DNA of 39,569 nucleotides from a bacterium (GTDB taxonomy: Bacteria; SZUA-79; Acidulodesulfobacterales; Acidulodesulfobacteraceae), in the NCBI GenBank assembly GCA_021798015.1, contig JAJZYP010000006.1, positions 1 to 39,569 of the forward strand. The letters are read 5' to 3'. Positions 10,316-19,172 of the stretch are shown here, one piece after another. The notes beneath the pieces were generated by a model. The model did no database searches and was not told where the DNA came from. It saw only the letters and a list, made by a program, of their open reading frames with translations. Made by a program: the position numbers and the translations under genes. The first letter of the stretch is position 1, and each line of letters starts with the position of its first letter.

Positions 10316-10336
10316 CCCCTCCCTTAAAGGGAGGGG
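10316..10336. repeat. Perfect CCCCTCCCTT hairpin between sat and aprB
   Basis: CCCCTCCCTT (10316-10325) and AAGGGAGGGG (10327-10336) form an almost loopless perfect palindrome that lies about 20 bases after the sat stop. It has the same GC-rich core as sequences at 7652-7665 and 7761-7786. It may be an mRNA processing or stabilising hairpin, or a dispersed palindromic repeat family of this genome. Confidence 0.5.
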
Positions 10337-10357
10337 AATGAAGGGATATTATTATTT

Positions 10358-11581
10358 TTATATTTCACCCTTTGCTGCTTTGTGCAGTTTAACCTCAATC
10401 TTATCTTCTTTTGCAAGGGACGCATAATACTCCTTTAATATTTCCAAAACCTCGGGTCTTGAAAAATGCTCAGGCACCTCTTTCCCTTCGGATAAAAGTT
10501 TTCTAAGCATAGTCCCGCTTAAAGTAAGCCTGTCTTCCTTCGAGTGGGGACAGGTTCTGGTGGATGCCATGCCGTCGCACTTGTGGCAATAAAATGTCCA
10601 GTCCATTTTAAATGGTTTTAATTCAAGCGCATTTTTTGGAATTTCATCGAATATTTTATGCGCATCGAATGGTCCATAATAGTCTCCCACGCCTGCATGA
10701 TCCCTTCCGACAATCAAGTGTGAACATCCGTAGTTTTGCCTAAAAACAGCATGAAGAAGCGCCTCTCTCGGACCCGCATATCTCATTTCCATCGGATAAC
10801 CCGCCTGAACAATCGTGTTTTTAACGAAATATTTATCAATTAAAGTATTAATGGCAACGGCTCTAACCTGCGCCGGTATATCGCCCGGTTTTAATTTACC
10901 TACAAGCTGATGGATTAAAACACCGTCCGTAGTTTCTATTGCAACTTTTGCAAGATATTCATGCGAGCGGTGCATAGGATTTCTTGTCTGAAAAGCGGCA
11001 ATGGTATTCCAGCCCTTTTCTTCGAATAATTTTCTTACCTCTGCTGGACGCATATATATTTCTTTAAACTCGACGGGATAAGAACCTTCGCTTAAAACTT
11101 TAACTTTTCCCGCAATATTAATATCTCCCTGAGCCATAACCTTTTGAACACCTGGATGTTCCGTATCGGTTGTTTTGAATATCTTTTGGCATTCATATGT
11201 TTTATCTATCGAATATTTTTCGTTTACTTTAATCATCCCCATAATTTCCAAGGTTTCTGAGTCCACAAGCGCCGCATCCTCACCTATTTTAATTTCATCG
11301 GCTATTTCCTTGGTAGCCGAAAGAGTAATAGGAATAGGCCAGAATGTCCCGTCTTCCATAGTAAAATTATCGCAAACACCTTTCCAGTCGTTTTTCCCCA
11401 TAAATCCCTCCAATGGGGTAAACGCGCCAATGCCCATCATTATTAAGTCCGATGTTTCTCTTGAAGTCATAGGCAGTTTTTTAAGTGTTTTAGCCTTTTC
11501 TTTTGCTTCTTTAAGTTCTGGTCCGGATAAAAGTAACGGTTTTAATCTTTTTTCTTTTCCATGTGGATTTACTAATGCCAT
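10358..11581 (-). CDS. sat: Sulfate adenylyltransferase (ATP sulfurylase)
   Basis: It forms APS and PPi from sulfate and ATP, or makes ATP in the reverse direction. It is a 407-aa homooligomeric type. The nucleotide/sulfate site motifs [11 protein letters not shown] and [13 protein letters not shown] are intact. [16 protein letters not shown] segment provides a probable zinc-binding knuckle seen in many bacterial and archaeal Sat proteins. There is no APS-kinase fusion. It has an AGGAAA-type ribosome site and is the first gene of its transcript, with a good promoter at 11678-11706. Confidence 0.97.
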   Translation of the reverse strand: MALVNPHGKEKRLKPLLLSGPELKEAKEKAKTLKKLPMTSRETSDLIMMGIGAFTPLEGFMGKNDWKGVCDNFTMEDGTFWPIPITLSATKEIADEIKIGEDAALVDSETLEIMGMIKVNEKYSIDKTYECQKIFKTTDTEHPGVQKVMAQGDINIAGKVKVLSEGSYPVEFKEIYMRPAEVRKLFEEKGWNTIAAFQTRNPMHRSHEYLAKVAIETTDGVLIHQLVGKLKPGDIPAQVRAVAINTLIDKYFVKNTIVQAGYPMEMRYAGPREALLHAVFRQNYGCSHLIVGRDHAGVGDYYGPFDAHKIFDEIPKNALELKPFKMDWTFYCHKCDGMASTRTCPHSKEDRLTLSGTMLRKLLSEGKEVPEHFSRPEVLEILKEYYASLAKEDKIEVKLHKAAKGEI

Positions 11582-11677
11582 ATTTTCCTCCGCATATAAT
11601 AAAAACAGGCATAAAAATAAGGTAGTTTATGGATATTTTGCTTAACCTTTGCCCCTTGCAATTAATTTAGTCTATTA

Positions 11678-11706
11678 TTATTAATATTATTTACTTAAAA
11701 TGTCAA
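11678..11706 (-). promoter_or_regulatory. Sigma70-like promoter for sat-apr-qmo-hppA
   Basis: On the minus strand there is a perfect -35 TTGACA (11701-11706), a 17-nt spacer and TAATAA (11678-11683) as -10. It lies about 100 bases upstream of the sat start, in the 277-base gap after dsrH. The -10 box matches consensus only partly. The dsrA promoter has the same perfect -35. Confidence 0.55.
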
Positions 11707-11858
11707 TAATTTTTTTATTAAAATTTTTTTATTAACTAATATCTTATGCCAGAGGCGGGTTATAATCATAATATTATGAAAAAGAGAGAAACAAAAAGAA
11801 GAAATGCGGAATGTTATTTACCATTATACATGACATTAAGACTTAACTAAAAATATCG

Positions 11859-12164
11859 CTACCATGTAATAGATTTAGAAGAATTAGCTACAAGAGCCAC
11901 AAAACCCTGGTAATCTACCGGCTTAGCAATAGAAATTATCTCATCGCTTTTAATGCCTCTTGCTTCGGTATCTGGAAATAGATAGTATATGGAGCAGGTT
12001 TGTGAAACATCGGAAACAAACTTTTCAAACATCCCGCCCTTTTTTGCGGCATAAATCCCGTCTTCGGTAAAAAGAATTACATCTCCTGTTTTTATATATT
12101 TAAGACAATTACTTAAAGAAGATGTTTCGTAAGGAGATTTTTTTATTATATTAAGCATTTGCAT
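11859..12164 (-). CDS. dsrH: DsrH/TusB-family sulfur-relay subunit
   Basis: It is a 101-aa protein starting MQMLNIIKKSPYETSSLSNC. The pattern, with KSP near the start, a Cys at residue 20, and GDVILFTEDGIYAAKKG, matches DsrH/TusB. In Allochromatium the DsrEFH hexamer passes persulfide sulfur between TusA-type carriers and DsrC, and DsrH Cys20 is conserved there. The start at 12164 fits a GAGG site about 10 nt upstream better than the second Met. It follows dsrF by 96 bases. Together with dsrE and dsrF it makes a complete hexamer set. It is not an abundant marker in sulfate reducers. Confidence 0.88.
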   Translation of the reverse strand: MQMLNIIKKSPYETSSLSNCLKYIKTGDVILFTEDGIYAAKKGGMFEKFVSDVSQTCSIYYLFPDTEARGIKSDEIISIAKPVDYQGFVALVANSSKSITW

Positions 12165-12260
12165 TTGTAATTCACCTCATATTTATTTATAATTATAACT
12201 TATTTGGCTACGTGTAATTTAAAATTTAAAAAGTATTATATTATATATAAATGATATATG

Positions 12261-12638
12261 TCAGAACGGCAATACGACCTTCATCTCGTCTATTTTGCTT
12301 ATTAGGTCGGCTCTTTGCAACACCTCAACCTCTGTGAGAAGATCTTCTTCTTTCATACCTCTTTCGTCAAGCGATTCTTTTTCGACATATAAATGAGATA
12401 CCTCAAAGTCGTCTATAAGAACAAGATATGTCTGGGCAAAATTTTTGATATTTATTAAAGAGGGATTCTGTCCTTTTTTTAAAGAAAACACACCGTCCCC
12501 GATAAAAGCAACCCTGATGTCTTGTTCATACGAACTGAACATAATCATAGCTTCTATGACTTCCTGCTCATAAATAGTTCCGTAAGGAGCGGTCTTGCAT
12601 AAAAACATAATTTTAGCTTTTGACTTTTGGTCCTCCAT
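12261..12638 (-). CDS. dsrF: DsrF/TusC-family sulfur-relay subunit
   Basis: It is a 125-aa DsrE/F-fold protein. The segment KIMFLCKTAPYGTIYEQEVIE, then QDIRVAFIGDGVFSLKKGQ, is the DsrF/TusC signature (APYG near the N-terminus, DGV..L..GQ after the second strand). Its role is structural within the DsrEFH hexamer; the active cysteine is on DsrE. A strong AGGAGG site lies before the ATG. It sits between dsrE and dsrH in the canonical E-F-H order. Confidence 0.9.
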   Translation of the reverse strand: MEDQKSKAKIMFLCKTAPYGTIYEQEVIEAMIMFSSYEQDIRVAFIGDGVFSLKKGQNPSLINIKNFAQTYLVLIDDFEVSHLYVEKESLDERGMKEEDLLTEVEVLQRADLISKIDEMKVVLPF

Positions 12639-12715
12639 TGAATTTCCTCCTTATTTTAAAGTAAACTTTAGAAAGCAAACCGAGATAGTTCTTAGAAATG
12701 TAAATGGAATAAAAA

Positions 12716-13066
12716 TTAGAATGTGACCAGTCTATCGGATTCTATCGATAATTCAAGGAGCTGTCCCAATCCCGATATTTCCGCAGATTCGCTCACGGTA
12801 TCCTGCGTCAGCCCTCTCCTTTTTCCGGCTGCAACGCAAACCACTAATCTAACCCCCCTTGATTTTAGATCGTCCATATACGATTTTATGTTTCTGTCGC
12901 CCTGAGGCGGCTCTAAATACTTATTCCCCGCATATACGGCATCATCGTAAAAGAATATGCCTATGATCTCATGCCCCATTTCTATTGCGGCTTTGACAAA
13001 ATTATAAGCAGTATCGAAAGCTTGAAAGTTATAAGGGCTTTCTTTTATTAATATACCAAATTTCAT
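12716..13066 (-). CDS. dsrE: DsrE/TusD-family persulfide-carrying subunit
   Basis: It is a 116-aa protein with the active-site segment RLVVCVAAGKRRGL; the cysteine is residue 77, matching the catalytic Cys78 of DsrE/TusD. In known systems this Cys carries a persulfide that is passed to or from the C-terminal Cys of DsrC or TusE. The AGGAGG site precedes the ATG. It is encoded right after dsrK, so it is probably co-transcribed with dsrMK and the dsrC-like gene. Confidence 0.92.
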   Translation of the reverse strand: MKFGILIKESPYNFQAFDTAYNFVKAAIEMGHEIIGIFFYDDAVYAGNKYLEPPQGDRNIKSYMDDLKSRGVRLVVCVAAGKRRGLTQDTVSESAEISGLGQLLELSIESDRLVTF

Positions 13067-13134
13067 TTACCCTCCTTATTTACTAGTTACATTTATATTT
13101 ATTATTATTAAATTAAATTTATTAAACAAAAAAT

Positions 13135-14625
13135 TTAAAGAACTATAGCCGAGCTTACAAGCTGATGTACGCCCCCCACCATTTCCGCATCAAAACCATA
13201 TAACGGATACATTTTCGTAAATTGGGTCTTGCAAATTGCGCATATTAATGCAAGGAAGTTCACGCCATTATTATCCATTACTTCCTTAATAACCTGCATT
13301 TTGGGCATTGAACCTGCAATCCTTACATTCATTACTTCATCGGTTAGTATTCCGCCGCCGCCGCCGCAACAGTAAGTCTGTGCCCTGTTAGCCCCATCCC
13401 TCAATTCAAAAAAATGATTGGCGCATGCTTTTATTAGTTCTCTCGGTACAGTAAATTGACCTCCCGGCATTTCGCCTATCCTCGACGCCCGCGCAACATT
13501 GCAGGAATCATGATATGTAACTATCTTGTCGTCGTTTGCCGACGGATCCATTTTAATGACCCCGTCTTTAATAAGACCGAGCGTAAAATCGCAGATATGC
13601 GCAGGCTGTCTATATTTGTTATCAAGAAAATCAAACGGTCCGTTCATTGTATTACTGTAATTGTATAAGGCCCTCCATGCATGTCCGCATTCACCAACTA
13701 TAACCCTTTTAACTTTCAGTCTTCTTGCCTCATCCCATACCCTTTTATTTATTTCCTTTGTATTCTTGTAATTCCCGATAAACATACCAAAATTAGCGGC
13801 TTCCGATGCATAAGAAGATACCGTCCAGCTTATGCCTGCTTTATAAAATACCTTTGCATAACCCGCTAAAGATTCCATATGAGGCATAGCAAAAAAATCT
13901 GCGGATGGCGGAACAAGAAGAACTTCAGCGCCTTCCTCATCCATAGGGATCTTAACATCCTTCCCCGTGGCGTCTTTCATCTCCTCTTCGAGATCATCAA
14001 GGGTATTTCGGAGCGCAGCCGGAGGAATGCCCAGATTGTTTCCTATTTTGAAAACTTTATTAATTATTTGGGTAGAGTATTTTTGCCCGAGACCTATGCC
14101 GTCCATAATATCCCTTGCAGCCATTGTTATTACCGCAGTGTCTATTCCATACGGACAGTAATAAGAACACCTTCTGCATTCGGAACACTGGTAGTAGTAT
14201 GTAAACCATTTTTTAATCATCCGCTCGCTAAAAGGCTCGGCATCTGCCAAACTTTTAAAAAGACCCCCTGCAGGCGTAAAATAATATCTGTAAACCTTTC
14301 TCATTAATTCGGCTCTGCCGACAGGCATGTTGTTCGAATCGCCGGTACCCAAAAAAAACTGGCATTTATCGGTACATGCGCCACACCTCACGCAGATATC
14401 CATATAATCCTTTAGAGCTTTATTATGAGTTAAAAGTTGCTTAAAAATTCCTACTGCTTTAGTTTCCCAACCATCTTCCAGCGATGCAGGAAAACCGAGC
14501 GCGGTCATATCGTCATTTTCACCATGATACATCTTTTCGTAAGCGCTTGCGCCCGGAACAACCTTAGGAACCTTGATTTCGCCTGTCAATACAGGAACTT
14601 TATAAGCTGTTTTTGTTTTAGCCAT
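13135..14625 (-). CDS. dsrK: DsrK, HdrD-like Fe-S subunit of DsrMK
   Basis: It is a 496-aa cytoplasmic catalytic subunit related to heterodisulfide reductase HdrD. Two ferredoxin motifs are present (CVRCGACTDKC near residue 77 and CSECRRCSYYC near 146). They are followed by CCG-type cysteine regions: GECGHAW, YHDSCNVARASR, and YCCGGGGGILTDE, then LICAICKTQF. These would hold the special [4Fe-4S] cluster thought to reduce the DsrC trisulfide or disulfide. The gene follows dsrM by 35 bases. No dsrJ, dsrO or dsrP is nearby, so this appears to be a two-subunit DsrMK complex. Confidence 0.95.
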   Translation of the reverse strand: MAKTKTAYKVPVLTGEIKVPKVVPGASAYEKMYHGENDDMTALGFPASLEDGWETKAVGIFKQLLTHNKALKDYMDICVRCGACTDKCQFFLGTGDSNNMPVGRAELMRKVYRYYFTPAGGLFKSLADAEPFSERMIKKWFTYYYQCSECRRCSYYCPYGIDTAVITMAARDIMDGIGLGQKYSTQIINKVFKIGNNLGIPPAALRNTLDDLEEEMKDATGKDVKIPMDEEGAEVLLVPPSADFFAMPHMESLAGYAKVFYKAGISWTVSSYASEAANFGMFIGNYKNTKEINKRVWDEARRLKVKRVIVGECGHAWRALYNYSNTMNGPFDFLDNKYRQPAHICDFTLGLIKDGVIKMDPSANDDKIVTYHDSCNVARASRIGEMPGGQFTVPRELIKACANHFFELRDGANRAQTYCCGGGGGILTDEVMNVRIAGSMPKMQVIKEVMDNNGVNFLALICAICKTQFTKMYPLYGFDAEMVGGVHQLVSSAIVL

Positions 14626-14660
14626 TGCCTTGCCTCCTGTTTATCTTTATTATTTTTTAC

Positions 14661-15422
14661 TCAAAGGCTTAAATCTTCTGCATCGGGCTTATAATATCTT
14701 TCTTCCTCTGGGTTATCCGTCATATAACGAGTAGGACTGAAAAATATGCCGACAAAATGCATCACTTTGCTAAAGGGTATATATATGACAAGTAAAAGGA
14801 TTAATGAATAATGGACAAGAAAATATGGATTAGCTGGAATATTTATAGGATGAAATGTGGCAATGCCGTTAATAAACGGATCTAGCCTGTTATCTATTTT
14901 GGTAAGAGCATGGGCAGAGATTAAAAAATTCATTGATAATCCTGCAATGGCAATCATCATTAAAATAATAAGTATTAAATAATCCGAAAAAAGAGAGATA
15001 ATTCTCACCCTGTCAACGATCATTCTGCGAAGAAGCAGATAAAACAATGAAAGAAACATCAAAATACCAAAAAAGATGCCTGCATCGACAAAGACCGGAT
15101 ACCATTGCGGCAATGGATGATGGTAAACAAAATGACGGGCAAAATGAAGTAATATAAGCAAAATGAACGAAACATGAAAAATATATCCGGCAACCCATGT
15201 AGGCTTATTTGCTCTAAATAAACTCTTAAATAATAAAACCTCGCTTGCAACCCTTCCGACCGAACCGGCTTTTGTCAGAGGAGCAGGTGTAAGGGGGATT
15301 TTTACAGGCATCGGCGTATTGGCATACACGATTATTCTAATCAAAACGCCAATTATAAAAATAGCACCGGCAAAATATGTTAACAAAACATACACGCCGC
15401 TTAAGAAGTTTAAATCAACCAT
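14661..15422 (-). CDS. dsrM: DsrM, NarI-like cytochrome b membrane subunit
   Basis: It is a 253-aa integral membrane protein with about five or six hydrophobic helices and histidines (HVSFILLILLHFARHFVYHH; PYFLVHYSLILLL) suited to two b-type haems. It would oxidise menaquinol and pass electrons to DsrK. The ATG at 15422 was chosen because AGGAGG lies 7 nt upstream; a longer frame reading from 15455 has no such site. It is compact compared with DsrM of Desulfovibrio. It lies 54 bases after the dsrC-like gene. Confidence 0.92.
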   Translation of the reverse strand: MVDLNFLSGVYVLLTYFAGAIFIIGVLIRIIVYANTPMPVKIPLTPAPLTKAGSVGRVASEVLLFKSLFRANKPTWVAGYIFHVSFILLILLHFARHFVYHHPLPQWYPVFVDAGIFFGILMFLSLFYLLLRRMIVDRVRIISLFSDYLILIILMMIAIAGLSMNFLISAHALTKIDNRLDPFINGIATFHPINIPANPYFLVHYSLILLLVIYIPFSKVMHFVGIFFSPTRYMTDNPEEERYYKPDAEDLSL

Positions 15423-15476
15423 AATTGAACCTCCTTTAATCCTCCATTGAGGCACATATTTTTATTATACGCAACA

Positions 15477-15818
15477 TTATACGCAACCCGTAGGTTTTGG
15501 AAGACCCGCTATCTTGGCAAGCTGTTTAGCGGGACCCTCGGGAAAAAGCTCATAAACGAACTTATTTGCCTCTTTTTTGTCCTCAATATTTTCAAGCTTT
15601 CCCACCTCTTTTACAAGAGACTTAATCGCAGGAGCAACCTGAAATTTCATAAAATAGTCCCTTACCCAATTAATTAACTCCCAGTGCCTTTCAGTAAGCT
15701 CGATATTTTCTTCATTAGCAAGATATACGGCTATCTCCTTATTCCAGTTGTCAAGGTTCTGTAAGTATCCTTCATCATCAGTTTCGATTACCTTACCGCT
15801 AAACTCAAAAGACGGCAT
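15477..15818 (-). CDS. dsrC: DsrC/TusE-family protein with only one cysteine (CysB missing)
   Basis: It is a 113-aa small sulfur carrier. It has the DsrC fold signatures (EGYLQNLDNW; ELTERHWELINWVRDYF; YELFPEGPAKQ) and ends IAGLPKPTGCV, so the penultimate CysA is present. The position eleven residues earlier, where DsrC has CysB (QACRFAGLP in Allochromatium), here reads QLAKIAGLP. The codon is GCC for Ala, checked on the DNA, and there is no other Cys in the protein. By family rules this makes it TusE-like: able to carry a persulfide on CysA but not to form the DsrC trisulfide or internal disulfide. It nevertheless sits between dsrL and dsrM. The name is by position; tusE would be equally valid. 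Confidence 0.9.
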   Translation of the reverse strand: MPSFEFSGKVIETDDEGYLQNLDNWNKEIAVYLANEENIELTERHWELINWVRDYFMKFQVAPAIKSLVKEVGKLENIEDKKEANKFVYELFPEGPAKQLAKIAGLPKPTGCV

Positions 15819-15856
15819 AGTTCATATCCTCCTTTTCTATAATTAATGTAATTAAT

Positions 15857-15880
15857 ATTAAGATTAAGATTAAGATTAAG
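15857..15880. repeat. Four tandem ATTAAG hexamers between dsrL and dsrC
   Basis: Exactly four copies of ATTAAG run in tandem between the dsrL stop and the dsrC start. Slippage would change only the intergenic spacing. No coding effect is expected. Confidence 0.8.
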
Positions 15881-15888
15881 TTTTGATT

Positions 15889-17577
15889 TTAACTCATTTC
15901 AATATAGCCGCAGGGGCAAGTTTCAAAGCATTTAGCGCAGCCGTTGCATGTCTCCAAATGGAATTCATAATGCTGACCTTTTTGAAGCATTTTTATGCAC
16001 CCTTTAGAACAATACATAAAACAGTTCCCGCAATCGTAGCATAAGCCGCAGCTCAGGCATCTTTTGGCTTCCTGCACAAATTCTTCCTTATATAATCCAT
16101 AAACAATCGTCTGAAAGTCGCCATTAACTTCAGCTATCTCTCTTTCCCGCCTTTCATGTCTCTCACTCGGCTCATAATATTCCAAGTGCATATCCTTAGA
16201 ATTTACTATCAGTCTTTTATCCACTGGAACAGGCTCGCCGCTCAATCTTTCATGTATTGAAAAGGCGGCGGAATTTCCGGAACCGATCGCCTGAGTTACA
16301 AGCCAGAATCCTATTGCATCCCCTCCGGCAAACACATTTGATTCCCCTTCTATCAAGCCTTTATCGTCAATATTTAGATAACCTCTTTTTAAAACTTTAC
16401 TGATATCTTCAAAACCGGCAAAATTTGGCTTCTGGCCGCAGGAGGCTATCAGCGCCGAGCATTCGAGAGTAAACGTCGGATCGCCCTCTGCCATAATAAA
16501 CTGCGCCCTACCTGAGGCATCCTTTTCACCTAATTTTGTCGGCTGAAAAGCAACGGATAGAGTCCTATCGCCTTTTTCATCGATATTAATCGGAGCAGCC
16601 ATAAACTTAAAATCAATACCTTCCTTCATAGCAGCACTAACTTCCTCAGGATTTGCAGGCATCTGTTCCCTGCCCCTTCTATAGACAACAGTCACTTTTT
16701 TCGTCGTTGGCAACCTGCGAGCGGTCCTTGCACAATCCATTGCTGAATCCCCACCTCCGACAACTATAACATGAGAACCGAGATCCGACATCTCACCGCT
16801 ATTGACACGCTTTAAAAACTCAAGACCGCTGAAAACATTCGAAATTCCTGATTCATTTATGCCAAGAGAGATATTATTATATGCCCCTATACCGATAAAC
16901 ACCGCATCAAACTCTTTTTTAAGGCGGTCAAGCGATATATCTTTTCCGATAGGGGAATTAAATACGAACTCAACTCCAAGATCTTTTATCCTCTCAATTT
17001 CTGCATCAAGAACATTTTTAGGGAGACGAAAACGCGGTATCCCGTAACGAAGCATTCCTCCAGCCTTTTCGAATATTTCAAAAACGGTAACATTATAACC
17101 TCTTCTTGCAAGCTGATAGGCGCAGCTTAAACCTGCCGGTCCGCTACCTACAATCGCAACCTTTTCTTTTCTTTTTTCATCTGTAAGCTTTCTTAACGGC
17201 AGCTTATTTTCGATTCCGAAATCACCGATAAACATTTCAACGGCATTTATTGCAACAGCGGCGTCTTTTGCCGTCCTGTTGCACGCCGTTTCGCACGGAT
17301 GCGGACAGACCCGTCCCGTAACCGCCGGAAGAGGATTTGTATCGGTAAGTATATAAAACCCCTCCCTTATCGAATCATCTATCTCTCTGCCGTATGCTTC
17401 GCTCTGCGCAATGAACTGCAAATACTCCCGTATCTTTTCACTGTTAGGGCAGTTGTCCATACATGGAGGTTTTTTTTGAACATAGCTCGGACGCAAGGAA
17501 GACTGCTCCATAACGCTGGATGCCCCGAATTGCCTGCCGCCAATTGCTCTTTTTATCTTTTTAATCTCAACAGCCAT
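15889..17577 (-). CDS. dsrL: DsrL, NAD(P)H-dependent iron-sulfur flavoprotein
   Basis: It is a 562-aa protein of the GltD-like family. The N-terminal Fe-S region has CMDNCPNSEKI and CPHPCETACNRT. An FAD fold (AIVGSGPAGLSCAYQLA, about residue 140) and a NAD(P)H fold (VVGGGDSAMDCARTARRL) follow, with YRRGREQMPA. A C-terminal ferredoxin domain has CLSCGLCYDCGNCFMYC and CNGCAKCFETCPCGYIEM. This C-terminal ferredoxin separates DsrL from plain glutamate-synthase small subunits. DsrL links NAD(H) or NADP(H) with DsrAB. It is essential in Allochromatium sulfur oxidation and also occurs in some sulfur reducers and disproportionators. The operon position between dsrD and dsrC supports the call. Subtype (DsrL-1 or DsrL-2) needs a tree. 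Confidence 0.9.
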   Translation of the reverse strand: MAVEIKKIKRAIGGRQFGASSVMEQSSLRPSYVQKKPPCMDNCPNSEKIREYLQFIAQSEAYGREIDDSIREGFYILTDTNPLPAVTGRVCPHPCETACNRTAKDAAVAINAVEMFIGDFGIENKLPLRKLTDEKRKEKVAIVGSGPAGLSCAYQLARRGYNVTVFEIFEKAGGMLRYGIPRFRLPKNVLDAEIERIKDLGVEFVFNSPIGKDISLDRLKKEFDAVFIGIGAYNNISLGINESGISNVFSGLEFLKRVNSGEMSDLGSHVIVVGGGDSAMDCARTARRLPTTKKVTVVYRRGREQMPANPEEVSAAMKEGIDFKFMAAPINIDEKGDRTLSVAFQPTKLGEKDASGRAQFIMAEGDPTFTLECSALIASCGQKPNFAGFEDISKVLKRGYLNIDDKGLIEGESNVFAGGDAIGFWLVTQAIGSGNSAAFSIHERLSGEPVPVDKRLIVNSKDMHLEYYEPSERHERREREIAEVNGDFQTIVYGLYKEEFVQEAKRCLSCGLCYDCGNCFMYCSKGCIKMLQKGQHYEFHLETCNGCAKCFETCPCGYIEMS

Positions 17578-17662
17578 ATTTTTTACTCACCTATAGTCTT
17601 TATTTTATTTATTATTTAATAGTTTTTGGTCTCTTTATTTACTTTACTTTATTTTATTTACT

Positions 17663-17893
17663 TTACTCAGGGAGCGATAGGAAACTTCCCCCCGCATAAC
17701 CGTATATCAAGCGACCTGAATCGGCAAGATCCCTGATGGCAGCTTTAACATCATCCTTTGTAACGCCTTTTGCCGAAAACTTAGCCTCCATCTCCTTAAC
17801 TATGTCGCCTGGCTTAAATCTTTTTTTATTTGTGAACTCCTTAATAAGGTTAACAATGGCTTCTTCTAGTTGAGTCTTAGTTTCATCTGTCAT
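17663..17893 (-). CDS. dsrD: DsrD, allosteric activator of sulfite reductase
   Basis: It is a 76-aa winged-helix-like protein, matching the usual 75-80 aa. The sequence TKDDVKAAIRDLADSGRLIY and the GSFLSLPE end match DsrD. DsrD is known to bind DsrAB and stimulate sulfite reduction rather than to act as a DNA regulator. It has been used as a marker for the reductive direction. A GGAGG site precedes the ATG. It is the third gene in the dsrABD order seen in sulfate reducers, which is informative beside dsrL and dsrEFH. Confidence 0.93.
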   Translation of the reverse strand: MTDETKTQLEEAIVNLIKEFTNKKRFKPGDIVKEMEAKFSAKGVTKDDVKAAIRDLADSGRLIYGYAGGSFLSLPE

Positions 17894-17996
17894 TTCAAAC
17901 CTCCGTTTGGTAGTTATATAAAGCTCTGCATCACTATCGTTATAAATAAAGCTAAAATATTATTGTTTAATACTATTCTATAACATTACTGTAACA

Positions 17997-19082
17997 TTAC
18001 TGTCTAACTTGAGCAGAATAGTTCATCGTCGTTTCACCCAGCCTGAAATCGTCAATATGATATTTTGTAAATTTAAATCCAGTAATGTTAAAGAATTTAG
18101 GCCAACCTATTCTTTCAATCCATTCACCGACTCTTTCACCTTTCTCTGCGCCGTTTTTATAAGCATCAAGTATTGTTTTAACAGCCTCTACAACCTTAGG
18201 CCAGCGAGGTGGGTCATTTTCTAAAAACGGTACTGCAAGCTTTGAAAACGAAGGTTTGGTTCTGGCATTGGATACCTTACCACCCACCCAAATGGATACC
18301 CCATCGTTCAAAGGATCGGCAATAGGCATGCCCGGGCAGACCGTAAAACAGTTACCGCAGAAAACGCATGCCTCTTCAATAAGCTTCACACTTGGCTTTC
18401 CGTTATATGAATCCGGTCTGATTGCATTGGTAGGACACGATGCTATGGTACTTGGAACTTCACAGAGATTTACTATCTTATCGGGGAGCAGCTTCGGCGG
18501 TCTTCTGTGTATTCCCAGCACTGCAATATCGGAACAGTGGACAGCTCCGCACATGTTAAGACAGCATGCAAAAGCTATTCTTACTTTTGCGGGCAGCTTG
18601 GCATCGACATAATACTCATAAAGATCGTCCATCAGAGATTTGGTTACGCCGGATGCATCCGAAGCCGCTGTGTGGCAGTGTATCCACCCCTGCGTATGGA
18701 CAATGTTTGCAACAACATTTCCTATGCCTCCTAAAGGAAGATTTAACTTTTTAATATCATTCATCAGCGGTTCTATATTTTCCTCCTTATCAAGCAAAAA
18801 CTCCACATTATTTCTTGTCGTAAATCTTAAGTATCCGCCGCAATATTTATCGGCAAGGTCGCACAGATTTCTTATAAACGATCCACTGACAAGCCTTGGA
18901 GAACCAACCCTAACGGAGTAAATCTTATCCCCTGTCTCAGAAACATGAACCATGTGACCTGCGCTCAATAATTCATGATATTTCCACTTTCCGTAATTAT
19001 TCTTAATAACAGGATGCAAGAAATCATGATAATCATGAGGACCGACATCCGTAATCCTTTTTGTTCCAGAAACATCAGGCAT
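17997..19082 (-). CDS. dsrB: Dissimilatory sulfite reductase beta subunit
   Basis: It is a 361-aa subunit of siroheme-containing DsrAB. The siroheme/cluster region has Cys136 in [12 protein letters not shown] and Cys173, 174 and 178 in [15 protein letters not shown]. The inserted ferredoxin domain has Cys216 in SCPTNA and Cys239, 242, 245 and 249 in [11 protein letters not shown]. These are all normal for DsrB. The C-terminal part after about residue 320 wraps into the partner. GGAGG lies before the ATG. It follows dsrA by 90 bases. Confidence 0.97.
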   Translation of the reverse strand: MPDVSGTKRITDVGPHDYHDFLHPVIKNNYGKWKYHELLSAGHMVHVSETGDKIYSVRVGSPRLVSGSFIRNLCDLADKYCGGYLRFTTRNNVEFLLDKEENIEPLMNDIKKLNLPLGGIGNVVANIVHTQGWIHCHTAASDASGVTKSLMDDLYEYYVDAKLPAKVRIAFACCLNMCGAVHCSDIAVLGIHRRPPKLLPDKIVNLCEVPSTIASCPTNAIRPDSYNGKPSVKLIEEACVFCGNCFTVCPGMPIADPLNDGVSIWVGGKVSNARTKPSFSKLAVPFLENDPPRWPKVVEAVKTILDAYKNGAEKGERVGEWIERIGWPKFFNITGFKFTKYHIDDFRLGETTMNYSAQVRQ

Positions 19083-19172
19083 AATAAAACCTCCTACGAA
19101 TTTAAGATATGATATTTATTCACAAAATTCACAAAAATAGAGATAGAAAATAGCTATTATTTATTATTGTCG

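Noticed and set aside
11776-11850. 24-codon plus-strand frame (MKKRETKRRNAECYLPLYM...) between sat and dsrH, with a TATAAT nearby
   Set aside because: No ribosome site, convergent with dsrH, and no family resemblance. It could be a remnant but is not supported.
13879-14307. Plus-strand frame of 142 codons inside dsrK
   Set aside because: It overlaps a well-supported gene on the other strand and has no motif.
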